64,000 bases of DNA from Gymnothorax reevesii. Its lineage: Eukaryota > Chordata > Actinopteri > Anguilliformes > Muraenidae. The DNA lies in assembly GCA_029721435.1 (NCBI GenBank), contig CM056592.1:32561611-32625610 (forward strand), given 5' to 3'. The position numbers and the translations under genes were made by a program. Of this stretch, positions 13,484-28,033 are shown one piece after another (position 1 is the stretch's first letter; every line of letters starts with the position of its first letter). A model generated the notes under the pieces. That model searched no databases. It had not been told where the DNA came from and saw only the letters and a program-made list of their open reading frames with translations.

Positions 13484-15337
13484 TATGTATACACGGCAGG
13501 CCGAAACTTTTGGGCCACCCTCAGATTTTAAAAAAAATCACACATCAACTGTTCTTTCTTTATTTTTTGCAGGTGAAATTACTTCACTGCATAAAATATA
13601 GGAAGCCAATAGGTTTGGGGTGAATTCCAGACCTCAGACTACATTTTAAAGCTGTTTTGACTTATTGATCACTGACCACAATGTTTTATAATTGAGTTCC
13701 AATGCCTTTGTGTTACATGATTTTATGTCACTAGGACCTGAACAATTTTATGTAACAAGAAGGCATGCTGTATAAATGCGTTCCCCCAAACCAAGGGGTC
13801 ACATTGCACTTGGTGCACCATTAAAAATCTGAGCCCTAAACTTTTGGCCTGTTGGGTCACTGATCTATATAGAATAACTGGATTGCTGGTGTGATAGAGA
13901 ACTGCGTTGGGAGGTTGAGGCAAGCGTAAGTGGTCGAGCGGCCATTTTACTATGCCCAATAGTAAGCAACCATTATATAGTATTCTATAGCAGAGAAGCG
14001 TTGATGTGCTGCTTTCTAATGCAGAGCGACATTTTTTAGGGGATGTAGCGAGACAATGCATTGGCTGTAGTAAAGACAGATACACATAAATGAATTTCAA
14101 CGAATATATTGCTTATTATTAGCCACTGGTGATCTACCTTAACGGCAGATAATGTGTCAGCGTTAGCCCAGCTAACGGTTATTATTGGGATACTTCAAAT
14201 TAATGTTAGCTAACGTGATCCATCAGGTTAGCCTAAAGCTACCTAGATTACTGAACTGAAGTTAACTGGATGTCGCATGCCATAAATAAGATAATCCTGT
14301 AAAACTGCTGCGTAACGCTGTCTATAATATAAGACCAGACTAACTAGACAACCAAACCAGGTGTTGACTGGTCAAATCATTAAGGTTAATGTACACCAGC
14401 ACAAAAAAAGCTAACATTTTGTTGACACTAAATTACCATTGAGGAATTTGATGAACAAATTTAATTTTGCCAAGTTATCAATGAGGATGTAACGTTAGAG
14501 CAACTTAAATAGATAATGTGATTCACACTCGCACTCAACAATGAATGGCAGGCAGTTTTACATACATCTCACTTCTCATGTGAACGCTGATTTAGCGATC
14601 TTGATAAGTTTACATTGCGTTATCTTCAGCGAACCCACTTTCGCTTCGTAGGAAAATCGGCCGAGCTTCATGGCAGGTACTGAGTGAAGACGCCGCAAGA
14701 GAGAACTCAATACAAGACATCCGTTGGGACTTACATATGCGTTATGTGCGATTGAATCTCACACCCAGTGCTTCTAAAATAAAGACAACTGTTGACAAGA
14801 TGCAAGCTTACGGCTAATTTATTTTTTCATGAAGTTTTTAAATCCCCCCACACAAAATAGTAATAATATTGCAGGATTGACGTCTTGTCTTCTTCAGTCT
14901 CAATGACTTTGGACTTCAATTTCGTTGTATCATTGCCCCACTGAGGCGAGATATAGAAAAATCCATATAGATTTCCAATTGAATGCACTCGTTGGTCTTA
15001 CGTATTGTCAAATGCTGATGTTATTGAAAATTTAAAAGGCACATACAACTGCTGCCTACTTTAGTTAAATTTGCGGTCCATGAGGCATTTTTCGTACAGT
15101 TAGGTTATATCTGAGGAGGAAACATAAAATACCGCCAGTGAAAAGATATCTTCTCAATTAATTATATCATTGGCTGCAATGTGTTCAATGTGAGTAATGT
15201 TCTGAGTTGGGCATGGTATTGGAATAGTTGGGCATACCAATATGGTGGCACGGTTACTAAAATTTATGACGTCATCAGCCATCCAGTTATTCTATATAGA
15301 TCAGTGTGTACTGTGTGCGTGTGTGTGTGTCTGTGTG

Positions 15338-15428
<91 letters not shown>

Positions 15429-18400
15429 AGTGGTGGCTGATTAACTGGCAATAGGGGAGGCTCAAAACAATCCCTTAAAGTTAATGATTGGTCGCGACCT
15501 GTTTTCAATCATTCATTTAAATTACCATTACAGAAACTCTGAAAACTGTCAACATTATCAGGAGTGGTCAGTTTTCATGAATAACGCATACCGATTCTGA
15601 CTCCGGACTTCTCACGCTTTTCTTTACTCAGTGGTTGGAAGAAATGTGTGTGTTTCATGATCTTTTAAACTGTTTAAATGAAATACGTTCATTGGAAGCA
15701 ATGGAATTGCGTAAAGATGTTTCAAATATTCCTTTTTAATTTAAACGATTGCGAAACACATGCATTGCTTCCAACCGCTGAGTAAAGAAAAGTCTGGAGT
15801 CGGAATCAGTATGCGTTAAAAATAAAAACTGGCCACACCTGATAATGTTGAGAGTGATATATATATACCGTATATATCCATTTGGGAAAGCCATTTAGGG
15901 ACAAATTTGTTAGGCAAAAGTAAATTGCAGAGTTTCTTAATCCCCTTTTGTCACACATAACTTAAATTGCTGAAAGACTGTTTTCTTTTTGATTTAATGG
16001 AATTTTGGTGTTGCTGTGTAACTTCATTAGGTCATCTGGCCAGATAGTATATCAGCCATGCTAAAACCATTCTTAAGCATCGTGTAATGTTTTTTTTCCT
16101 CTACATCCAGCCCAAATCCTAGCACTATAAAAGGAATTTTGAATGGCAAACATTTTTGCGGTCCAAAAAATAGCTCATTTGCCTCAGCAAAAGCACACAT
16201 AATAATAAGAATCATTTTTAGATATGGAATCTTGTAGTCTCAATTCTGAAAGGTCAGAAATTCCATATCATATGAGCTCTGCATCTCTCACTGCTGCAGA
16301 TATTATATGAAACCCAGTCTTGCAGTCGCAGTCGGGCTCACAGTAATGTGAGAGAAGGTATAAGCACACCTGACGGTCAGTGTTCTGTTGTATATTAACT
16401 GTGTCAAATGTTTACCGTGAGCCCCTTGCCTGCACAATCATCCTGTAATTCTCCCTTCAACCGCTTCCAAAATGTGCTCTATTGGATTTGATTATGGTGA
16501 ACTGATGTGGTCGCATGAAGGTTTCACTTGTGCATTCAGAGATGTTCTTCTGTCTAGCTCTGATGTAATTTGGCATCATCAGGGTTACTGTCGCCTTCCT
16601 CTCAAAATTTAACAGTCTGGTCACTCTCCTCTGACCTCTCTTATTGACGAGACGCACTGAGCTGCACCTCTCTGGACGTTTTTTGTTTTTCACGTCATTC
16701 TCTGTAAATTCTGGAGACTGTAGCCTCTGTAAATCCCTGGAAATCAGCAGCTCTGAGACTCAAACCTCCCCGTCTGACACCAACAATCACTCCATGATCA
16801 CTTAGGTCACATGGTGTCCCCATTCTGAAGTTTATTCTGAACAATAACTGAATCGTTTGATCATGTCTGCATGCTTTTAAGAATGAAGTTGCTGCTGCAT
16901 GCTTGGCTGATTAGATATCTGCATTAGTGTGTAAGTGTACACATTTGCCCAATAGCATGTAAGTGTACAAGTTTGCCCAATAAAGTGACAATTTTGTGTT
17001 TTTTTCTCATTGTTCAGTCAGGACACTTGCGTCAGATTTAACTATTTATTGCAAGACAACCTGCATTTGAGTTTGGCGGTGACTCTGCTCGAGGGATGCT
17101 CTGGAACAATCTGAGCGAGCATGACACAGACAGTCCCTGAGATCACAACGCCCCCTGGCAGAGCCTGAGGTTCTTTTGAATCTCCTTAACATTTAAGTTA
17201 TTGAACATGATATGAACAGATGCTGCTTATGATGAACAATCATATAAAAGGAGAAGGCTGGGGAGGTGGAGGGAGATGAGAAGCAGTCTTCTCAGTAACC
17301 CATGTAGGAGCGGTGCAGAGGGCACGGAGCCAGAGAAATGAATGAACACTGCCTTGGTAATAAAAGCTCTCTAATTGGATGGGAGAAGCTAAAGTTAAGA
17401 ATGATTGGACAGAAACAGGCTTGTGACCAGCCTGACTCCCGTGCCTGACTGAACTAACACTACAGCCTCATTAAAATGCTTCAGACACACTTTGATGCAT
17501 TGCATGATTGATATAATTAATCAGGTAGTTGAATGAGTTGAAAATATAACAGGGCTTGTAGTGCGTTCCTGATGTGTCATTATGAGGTAAAGGGAGGGAT
17601 TGGGAAGGAGGACAGGTAAAGATGGAGGCCCTGAAAGAGGGAGATAGCATCATCTTGACTGTCCCTCTAATGGCTCTTGGACCTTGAAGCTTCATCTCAG
17701 AGACTTTTACGGAAAAGAAAGGGTTTCTTTGTCTTGGTTTTTCCTCTGTGATGGCAGAACTGAAATCTGATCTCTGTTATGGTTAGCGTGTACGTGTTTT
17801 CACTTTTAGCCAAAGCATTCTTCATCCCTCACAATGAGGCCTTTATGTTGCCCACTTAGATGTGCGGAATCCCTACCACTGATAAAACAGCAGGTGGATT
17901 ATCAAACAAAAGCTGACCTAATCTTATTTCCTTGTCTTTTTTCCTCTTGGATTGTTAAATGGAGATGAAAAGGGTAACAAAAACCTTGTAAGAGGCCACT
18001 TTTAAACTTAATTTAATTGACCTGAAATCATGAGAAAGGAGCTAAACAGTGTGCTCCAAAAGTTAGCAGACGAAGACATATTTTCTTCTTGAGCGGACAC
18101 TGTTCTCCACACGTGCTAAAACAACAACATTTTCAGGGGCAGATTTTGGCCTTTCTCGACGACTTGTTGCCAGTGTCTGTTAAATAGCCACCTTGCAAGT
18201 CACAATTGATTCTGCGCTCACATAATCTTCACTTGCTACATGCTAATACTTAAAACAAAAGGAATGTTGTAGAATTTTCGGTGGAGAGGCTGGTCGCAGT
18301 CAGGGTTGTTTTCAGTCCTGACTTGGCAGCTGTGTATATTGCAGTATTAAATTTTAAATTCAAAAGTTTTTAAACATATGTATTTTTATCAACCTTTGAT

Positions 18401-18579
18401 TTAAAAAAATAATAATAATAAAAACTCAGTGCCAGCACATAGTCTGCAAAAATGTTATTGAGCTTTTAAAAGCCTTGTGTGTTTTCCTCGGGCCTACCTA
18501 CCTCTCATGATACGCCATGTACCCTTGACTTGGCAAGGCCTGTCTGGGTTTATGTCTTATGTATACTCAGAATTTGTGT

Positions 18580-18631
<52 letters not shown>

Positions 18632-21600
18632 GCATGCGTGCGTGTTTGTGTGTGTGTGTCAGTGTCTCTGTGCTTTTAATAGAAATGCTGAACAAAAATA
18701 CAAAACCTCAGACAATTACCCATTTGTTTTAGGTGCTAGCATCATTATGATGATTTTAAAGGGGACCTAACTAGCTATTTTTCCAAGTTTATATTTTGGT
18801 CTTTGACTCCCCCAGAGTACTCCTGATCGTGCAAAGTTAAAAAAAAGGGTACTTATTTCGCTCATACTGCCATCCTCAAAAAACCCCATAGGTAGTTTAT
18901 TGTAGTCTCTGCCTGATATGCCTCATTGGGGTGGATCTTCCGCTTTGGCCCCCACTCCCCGTGTGCCCGCTTTCTTCTGAGTGGCCAGCTCAGTGGAGGG
19001 CGGGAAGAGGGAGTTGGGCCGGCAGAAGCTGCAGAACGTTGTTTGCAATGGAGTCTGCTTCCCCAGAATGAAACGAGAGACACGGCTGCCATCTGATAAC
19101 GAAGCGGTGGGCAAATTCCGCAGTCTAATGTTATACTTGAATATAGATCTAATGAAATGAACTTGTTCTAATAAACGCAGCGGCGAAAGTGGAGGAAGCA
19201 GTGCGAAAATCTGGCAGCTTTGCTATCGGCTTCAGTTTGCTACCGGTGAGTACAGCGGTTTTTCTACTAGCTAGGATGCAGGAAAAGCTAGAATCCACAA
19301 CATGCAGACACATTTGTAGAACGGGTCAACATACCCAAGTGTAGACCGGAGACCGTAGAAATCCGGTGGGTCTGAGTTTAGAGGGAAACATGGACAGAGA
19401 GGAGCAGCTATAAGTGGACCAACAGCTTGTGGACTGCTTCGGTGTGTATTAGGACCTGCTGGTTCGTGTGCATAACTGTGGTGTGTTGTTAGCGTGGAGA
19501 AAGAACAGCTTCCGTGCTGGTATATGACGGAAGGGCGAAAGCTCCAAGCTAAACGGCCCTTTCGGAAATTACCCGTGGCAATGATTTACCTATTGCTTTG
19601 GAATGACCAGCTTTTCCTCACGGAAAATGGACGAGTTATGGAGAGTGCACGAGAGCTAGATAGAGCTCCGGTTATGTAATGAACATAATACAGGTTTTAC
19701 AGACCGTAAGTTCCGTCTGCGTGAACCGTTGCTTATGTGGAGCTAGCGAATGGATCACCTCTACAGGAAAGAATTTAATATTTAATCGATGGCAATAAAT
19801 TGTTTGTTCTACACGTTATAGCCTGTGCGCTTCCCTATTGCTTTCACCGGTATCATCAGTGTGCTTGTCCAGACATTGGAGATGTATCAGGCTGACCCCG
19901 GTCATGAATAAGTAAAGCGATCGTTTCCCAAGCATCCAAAAACACACCCCAAGCTTTGCAAAATTTTCAGCTGGTCTAACTGCACATCTCCAGTTAGCTT
20001 CAACTGTAGTGGCTACAATCAGGCAACGATATGATGAAACTGTCACATTGATGCTTACCGAAGTAACACAAGCATACCGATCAGAATTGCTGCATATAAG
20101 TTAACCAGGAGCATTTTTAATTAGCAGAGCACGCAAACTAACATGCAGTAGCTGATAATCAGTCATGACTTCAAATGTAATCTTTCGTGCAAAAAATTTG
20201 TTTTGCGTCTGGTGTGAAAGCGGCTTGACATGTATTTGCATCTTTGCATTGACTTTTAATGTAGGCAAATGTGTTCTTTTCGTATCTGATGTGAAAGCAG
20301 CTTTATGGATAGTACGCGACAGCTAGAGAGAGCTTGGTTATGTTATGAACATAATACACGTTTTGCTGACCGTAAGTTCCGTTAGCGTGGACAAGTTGCT
20401 TATGTGGAGCTAGCGAATTGATCACTTCTGCAGGAAAGAATGACCAATTTAATCTCTGCCTTTGTCGGCTTTTTATTAGCCACAATAATTTTTTTTGCTC
20501 CTTAGCCGCTGTGCTAACGTAGCCAAGTTGCCACAATCAACTGGCTATCACGTCGATTGGCTTATGCAGTAAAAGCAACTTACAGCTTCTGTGTCTGTGA
20601 GTCATGGACAGTTGCGACCGATACAGGCTTTATCTTCAGATATTTTACAAAGCCTGTGTTTGAGGCCAGTTGTTAGTGCTAACTATCGCTAGCGGTCCTG
20701 CTAGCCACCCGTAACACGTTAGCTTCACTTACATTATTTACTGTTATATGGTTACTTACAGCTTGTTGCTCCGAGCGCTTGATTGATGCAACTGCTTCAG
20801 GTTTGAGAAGCAGCTGAAACACTTATCCTGTGTCGAATTATTCTTTATAGACAAAGCTGTCTTTGGTGAAATGCCGAGCACAATAAGCTAACAAGCAGCC
20901 TTGGCTGTGGCTGTTTGCTGCCAGCAAACAAAAAAAGCTACCCACTGATTGCTGGTGGCATCGTCTTTTGGAAATATATTTGTTTTTCTTTGTGTCCAAA
21001 AGTAAACGGACAAGTAGCTTTGGGAGCGATACTAACAAAATTGAACCTCAAATGATCTTTCTTCTTTTGTATTTCCAAAAGTGTAGACGCTTCTAAGGCA
21101 TGGTATGATCTGCCATTGTTAGTGCCTGCTAGAATAGTTTCTGGTGTGGGCAGGTCCAGTGCAGTGGTTGGCTCTGGCTAGGTCTGTACAAATTGAGTGC
21201 CAGAACCTGACGTCAGGTTTTACCCAGATCTCGTGAAGATCTCGGGAGAAGCTGTTCAGAGAAGAAATCACGCTCACAAAAACACGTTCTTGGATTACGG
21301 CAAAATCCCTGTATCTTATGTTTAGAAACTTTTCAGAGGTTGAGCATGGACAACCAATATTATAACATTACTAATATATTTTAAAAGAAGGATCAGCACA
21401 TTAGGTCCCCTTTAAACCATTTCAATTTTGAGCGTCTTATTTTTATTGGATGTGATACGATATGAGAAGTGTGTTCATTCATCGACTCTTTAGTGAGAAT
21501 GCAGCATCTAAGCACATGTGGAGAGTCAAAAAATTTTTCAGAGAAAGAGAGAGAGAGAAATCTTTTGGTCACACTTCAAATGAATAGTTTGCCACACTGC

Positions 21601-24600
21601 GATAAAATTCTCCACAAAACAGCTGGAAATCATGTACTGAATAGTTACTGTGAGTGACGAGACATGTTGAAGCCGGGTCATCAGATTGAGAACAACTGCG
21701 TACATTTCTCAGCAGACATCAATGAGAGCTTTCTGGCCCAGTTCAGCCTGGGTCAAGCCCATACTAAACTTAATGCCCTTAAACGCATCTTTGAACCAGC
21801 TTGACAGGTGACAAAAGAATGTGTTGCACTAGAGGCTTAACCCCTTTGCGCAGAACACAAATCATGCCAAATTTCTCCTGCTATACATGAGCATATTCAG
21901 GCTTTATAACTCATTATTTGTCAGAGCGACTGTGGAAAATTATTCCAGTGAAGCAAGACATTGCAGATGCCAGCGCCTATATCTGTGCAAAGGGGTTTTT
22001 AGCAGTGGTTGGTCATGCAAACTGAATAATTTGTGTAGAACAGTGCTATGAAAAAGTGTTCTCCCCTGCATCACCCCTTAGTTGTCATATTTAAATGTTT
22101 CAGATCATCCCTTTAATATGAGCTCTTTTTGGTCAACAGTAGTTTTCAACTCAGAGCTCTTTCATGGATGCTATTTTGCTCAGTCGCTTTTTTATTGTGG
22201 ACCAGTGAACACTGACCTTTACTGAGGCAAGTGAATCCTGCAGTTCAGATAATGTTGGTCTAGGTTATTTTCTGACCTCCTCGATTAGTCTTTGGTGCGC
22301 CCTTGGAGGAATGCTGGTGGATTGGCCACTGCTGGTATAGTCAGCTCTCTTCCCAGTTCTATTCATTTGAAGATAATGACTATTTCTGTGGTTTACTGGA
22401 GTCCCAGAGCCTGTGAAATTTGTAATGCATTTTATATAGGTAGATGTCATCGACTTTCTCATTTCCTGAATTTCTTTTGATCACGGCATCATGTGCTGTT
22501 TTTGTGTACTTCAGATTGCCAGACAGGTTCAATTTAACTGAGGTTTAGATTCAACAGGGCTGGCAGAAATCCTGTTGGAATGTGTCTTGTGACATTGAAT
22601 CCAATTTTCAATCGAATGTTTTGTTGGTTTTGTAAAAAGGGGGTAATTACCTTTTCATATTAGTCCAGGTAGGGTTCGATTGCTTTTTTCCGTCATTAAA
22701 TTAGATTATCATTTATAAACAGCATTTTCTGTTAACTAAGGTTATCCTTGTCAATTTTTTAAGGTTAGTCTGATAATCTGAAACGTACCTTGTGACAAAT
22801 ATGGGAAAAAAACCAGCAGAAATCAGGGAAGGGGGCAAATACTGTTCCACAGCACTGTCAGTAGATTTTATTCTTTTTTTTTGTGACAGTCAGAGCAATT
22901 TATTTTCTCTCTCAAAAAAAAAATCAAGTAAACATCTAAATAACGGGATGTTTTCCTCTGAGTGAGATTTACTTGTGAAACAAGATAAAAAAAATTCTTT
23001 CCTTAATGGTCAGAGGGCTCTTACAAAGCAGAATTTATTGGTGGACACAGCCAGTCATTACTGACACGACGAGAGGCTGTTAGGTTGTTCAGTGCTTTAC
23101 GCCATGTCAACAAGGGAAAAACCTCTGTAACTTAAGCTGTACTGCAGACACCCTCACAGATACTGAAAGAGCAGGAATGCGTCATTACTCTGCTCTGAAA
23201 ACTACACATTTATCTGAACCAGATATTCAAATGATTTTATTTTACAACCTGAGTCATAATCACATTTATTGCGTGGAATATGGTTCTAATAGTCAAGATT
23301 ATGTAAAATTTTGCTTTCTACTTGCTCTCCAAAAAGATTTTAGAGTCCTTTAAGACTTAAACATCAGCCTCTTGCCAGGTTGGGTGAAACTAGAACTCTC
23401 GAACTCGCGTGATTTGAGCTTGCAGTCTCTGTGATCCGAGTTTGCGTATCTGTTCTGGATACCTGCTTCGCTCTGGCTCAGAAAATCTCCACTTCCTGTC
23501 GACACAGACCAAAGACTCCTGATGAAAACGGGGCAGTTCGTTTAACAGCATTGCTTTGAAGTGGGTCCTTATCAAAGTCTGCGATCTGGTACAACCTTTG
23601 CCGGGCAACACATGTATTTCTCCATCGTCATTCGTCCAAGGCATTCGTTATTCTTTTCCACGGAAAATGGCCACAAGGTGATTAGGGTTCAGCAAGACGA
23701 ATTTATGGGAAGTATTATCATTTCAGTTTTCATAATCGTTTGCTTTCTTTCGTCCTCTGCGTGTCAGAACACACAAATATAACCTCTTACTATATCTGTA
23801 TATACATGCTAAGTCTGAGTTAAACACTTTATGTGGGTGGTTGTATGGGAAAAAAGGCATATTTCCTCCTCCGAGCCAACTGACCAGACAATTAGAGCAG
23901 TTACTGAGCACCATATGAAGTTACTATAAAGAACAAAGAGGCCGAATAATGGGGCTTATTGTTCAGCTCTCCGTCAGGAATAATTTGACCATATGCGTGG
24001 AAATTAGATGATAGATATGAGACCAAATATTAGCCATTTTGATGCAGCCTCGGGCCTCTGATATGTTGCTGCCAAGAAATTCTGGTAATCCCATTGTTAT
24101 CCTGTTGTTTCCTGTAGTAAGTGCTGCATGTGGTTCAGCCCACGCACTACAGAGCCTGGCTTTGTTAGCATTGACGCATTAACCCTCAGAGCGCTGAAAT
24201 ACATTTCTTTAAATATACAAATTTAATTATCTTATGCTGTTGAAGACCTATCATGTGGCGACTTGTTTACAAGAGCTCCCCTGCGGAAGCTCTTGTAAAC
24301 AAGTCGCCACATGATAGGTTTTCAACAGCTTTGATTTTTATATCTTACATCATTGAGTAAACATGAGTTGCGTTTAGCGCTCTTAGGGTTAAAAAAAAAT
24401 CCAGCATATGATTGCAATTTATTACTAATTATAAACAGGGAAGTTAGAAGAGTTGAAACCTGTGATACCGGTCATTTAAAAGCTGGTTCCTTGCGCTCAA
24501 ACTCAGAAAAAGGCATTTTTAATGCTACTATATTAATGATAAAATTAGCCTTTCATATGTTTGCTTTGAAATGGGACTCCATTCTCTCTGGGTAATGCAG

Positions 24601-27600
24601 ATTTATTTCCGTTGTGGTCTTCATTATTCGTGATAGTAAGTTTGGAAAACAAACTGCGTTTCCCAATAAAGCAAGAATTGAATTAACTAGGTTTGCTCAA
24701 AAGAAAGATTGTGATATTCTTTCAGTTTGGAACTTATGAACATTGAACAGTATATTTCCGGAACAAAGCACTGCCTTACGCTTTTTAGTTATTTACACAA
24801 AGCTCGAACCTCAGCAGAAGGCTCTGTACGCGAGGCACTGAGCGAGTCTCAGAGAGATTCACTCCCCCGATGTCCTGTTCATGTAAACGCCTGCATGTTA
24901 GAGTGGTTCCCAGGTAAAATGACAGCCATGCGGAGAGATGTCTGACCTCTGTGTGCGTGTGGCAGCTGGGGGAGAAAGGGACCCAGGAGGGGGCTGTACG
25001 CTGGCCCCCCGAGGAGCCTCAAGTTTATCAATCATCAGCTTTTCAGCCTGTAATTAGCACTGCCTGCTTTGGGTAGCCTTTCGCTGACAGTTACCTGACA
25101 AGGATTTAATCGATTTAAGCACATTCCAGGTGTGTGATGCAACATATCACTCCAGATATATGTTAGATGGCCTTGTGCTGATGTAGTCCCTACCTGCTTT
25201 TTTTTTATTGCACTAGGTTTACTGAGAGGACTGCGCAGAATGCTCTCTGCTTAACTTTGCATTGCTTTTAATCATTTTTGCATTCCTGCACTGAGGCTGA
25301 AATATTCATTATAATTATTCATTATCATTCATTATTCATAACAAATAATTAATTATTATTATTATTATTATTATTAGTAGTAGTAGTATTAGCAATATTA
25401 GTAGTAGTAGTAGTAGTAGTAGCAATATTAGCTGTAGTAGTAGTGGTAGTAGTAGTATTAGCAGTAGTAGTAATGGTAGTAGTAGTAGTAGTAGTAATAG
25501 CAATATTAGTAGTAGTAGTGGTATTAGCAGTCATAGTAGTAGTAATAGTAGTAGTAGTAGTAGTAGCAATAGCAATATTAGTAGTAGTAGTAGTAGTAGT
25601 ATTAGCAGTCATAGTAGTAGTAGTAATATTAGCAGTAGTAGTAATGGTAGTAGTAGTAGTAGTAGCAATATTATTATTATTATTAGTAGTAGTAGCAGTA
25701 TTAGCAATATTGGTAGTAGTAGTAGTAGTATTAGCTATATTAGCAGTAGTAGTAGTGGTAGTAGTAGTAGTAGTAGCAGCTGTTGTTGTAGTAATAGTAA
25801 TGGTAGCAGAAGACAGTAGTAGAAGTAGTGACAGTAGTTCCACAGAAGCAGTAGTTGGAGTAGCATTTGCTGTTGCAGTAATAGTGATGGCAGTAGGATA
25901 AAGACGCCAGTAACGGTAAACACTGTGGAATGGAATAGCTGGATAAGAAAGGACTGTGTGCAGTGAAGGGGATCAGGGGGGTGGAGAGATGTGAACCCCG
26001 CTCCAGTGCGTGAGCTGAGCAGAGCGGAGCAGTGCTGTGTGTCAGAGCTGCAGAGCAGTGCTGTGTGTGAGCTGCAGTCACGCTGGTACTTCACCATGGC
26101 TGTGCTGTCGACCGAGGTCCTGCGCTGGCATGTGAGTCCGATTACCTGCCCGTATGCAGGGGTTAGATTTTACAGCTTCGGTGAGATGTGCTCTTTGCTT
26201 CCAGCAAACTGGAATGGATGGTTTAGCATTTTTAGGAGATATTCGGAGGTTATTGTGACTTTATTGCCAATGCTTGCTATCTACTTGTTGGTATTTGTGT
26301 GAATTGTGCAGAAACGTGAACAGAAGAGGGCTGGTTATAGTTTTGATCGTAATTACTGGGGAAACAAAAAGCACCTTTGATGGTTGTTTTTTTTTAAAAT
26401 TAATTATGTTATATTATTTTCGTTAATTTATGTCTTCTCAAGCAGATTCTTGCAGAGTTCATGTAAATCTCATTACAAATCATGTAAATTTGAGCAATCG
26501 TTCCTGCATGTTTTGAGGAATGTCCTCTAGCTATACTCTCTTTTTCTGACAATTTGCTTCCTGACGGACACAAAACATGATTAATGTGGTGGTGTAAGAT
26601 GCAAAACAAACTGCTGGGAAATAAGCTGGGACGTGTTGCTGCAAACTCTCTGCACGAAAGTATTTCACAGCCTTTTCTACCCTCTGTGGTTGAGATTTCT
26701 ATAGTTAGACTCTCATGAAAGGAAAGCTGTATATTGTGCATTTATATGGTCGTGTCCATTGCAATGCTATGTAGTTTATGAATGACACACAATGGCTGTT
26801 GGTGGACAAGAGACCAGTCTGGTCGGGCTGTTACCATAATTGCAAGACAGTGAAAGAATGGAATGCGTGTGGCCGTGTCTTCATTAAGGTGCGGTTTTTG
26901 TCTAAACCATTTTGTTTGGGGAATTCCAGGATTGACTATCTTGCGCATTCTTTTGTTCCCGACCCTCCATTCATGAAGTGAACAATCTTACCGCCACCGC
27001 CATCCGGCAACCCCGTCCCTGGAATAAAGTCTATCAGTGTAGACCTGTGCTAGCTGGTGAAATTGATCCATTGATGCTCGGGTGAAATTATATTTAACAG
27101 AGCAAGTACTGAACTGGCACAGCGTGATCCCTCTGGTGTGATTTCAGAGAGAAATACCCTTCCTGCTTTATTTTATAAAAGTGTGCTCCATCACAAGTAA
27201 AATTATATCTGAGTATTTTCATTCATTTTCATACGCATGTTAACACACAAGTTTTTTTTTTATTGATAAAAGGTTTCTGTAATCAGAAATTTGGAATTGT
27301 ATCAGCTACAGCTGATGCATTTTAGCAGAACTGCAGGATCTCCTGCATCAAGCTGTTTCTCAGTGAGGTGTTCGCTTCTTTATCTGTTCATTCAACTCCC
27401 TTTTTGGCGTTTTGAGAATGCTTTTATTTCCATTCTTTAGGAAAACGTATCGATAATGCCATTGAATCTAAACTGCAACAGAAAAGGAACTAAAAACAAT
27501 CCAAAGTTTTACAGACACATAAAACCTTTTTTATTTTTAAGTGCCGTTTTAGGACCATTGCTCCAGGCTGTGCAGTTTGCAATAGGACACAGAATCCCGC

Positions 27601-27996
27601 TCTAAATTGCCACCTGAGAAAAAGGAAGCCACAGGCATGCAAAAGCCGGCTAAAACCACAGGAGCCGTGAGCCGCTACACAAACAGCTACTCCCTTCGCA
27701 CAGCTGAGATGGAGACCATTTGTGAGGTCCACCATTTCCACACCGCGGCCGTGCTTTTCGTCAGGTGTGAAGTCGACCCGCAGAAGGGGGGGGGAAACAA
27801 TCTCGGCAGAGAAAAGACAGATTGCGCACTTATCTGGAAACTTCTTCCACACCCGTTTCGTGTGCATCCATTATTTAGCAGCCAGGGAATTTTTGGGTGA
27901 AATTGTTTCCATATATACGGGTGTGAAGGACACATGAGGGAAAAGGGCATCTTGGAGACATGTGAGCAAAACCTTGTGCTGGTACTGAAATAATGA

Positions 27997-28033
<37 letters not shown>

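Noticed and set aside
15242..15508. Repetitive IY/VC open frames around the TA tract
   Set aside because: Pure dinucleotide repeat translation.
25349..25901. Long open frames (164 codons minus, 152 codons plus) over 25349-25901
   Set aside because: They translate an ATT/AGT microsatellite into T/N- or V-repeats; low complexity, open on both strands.
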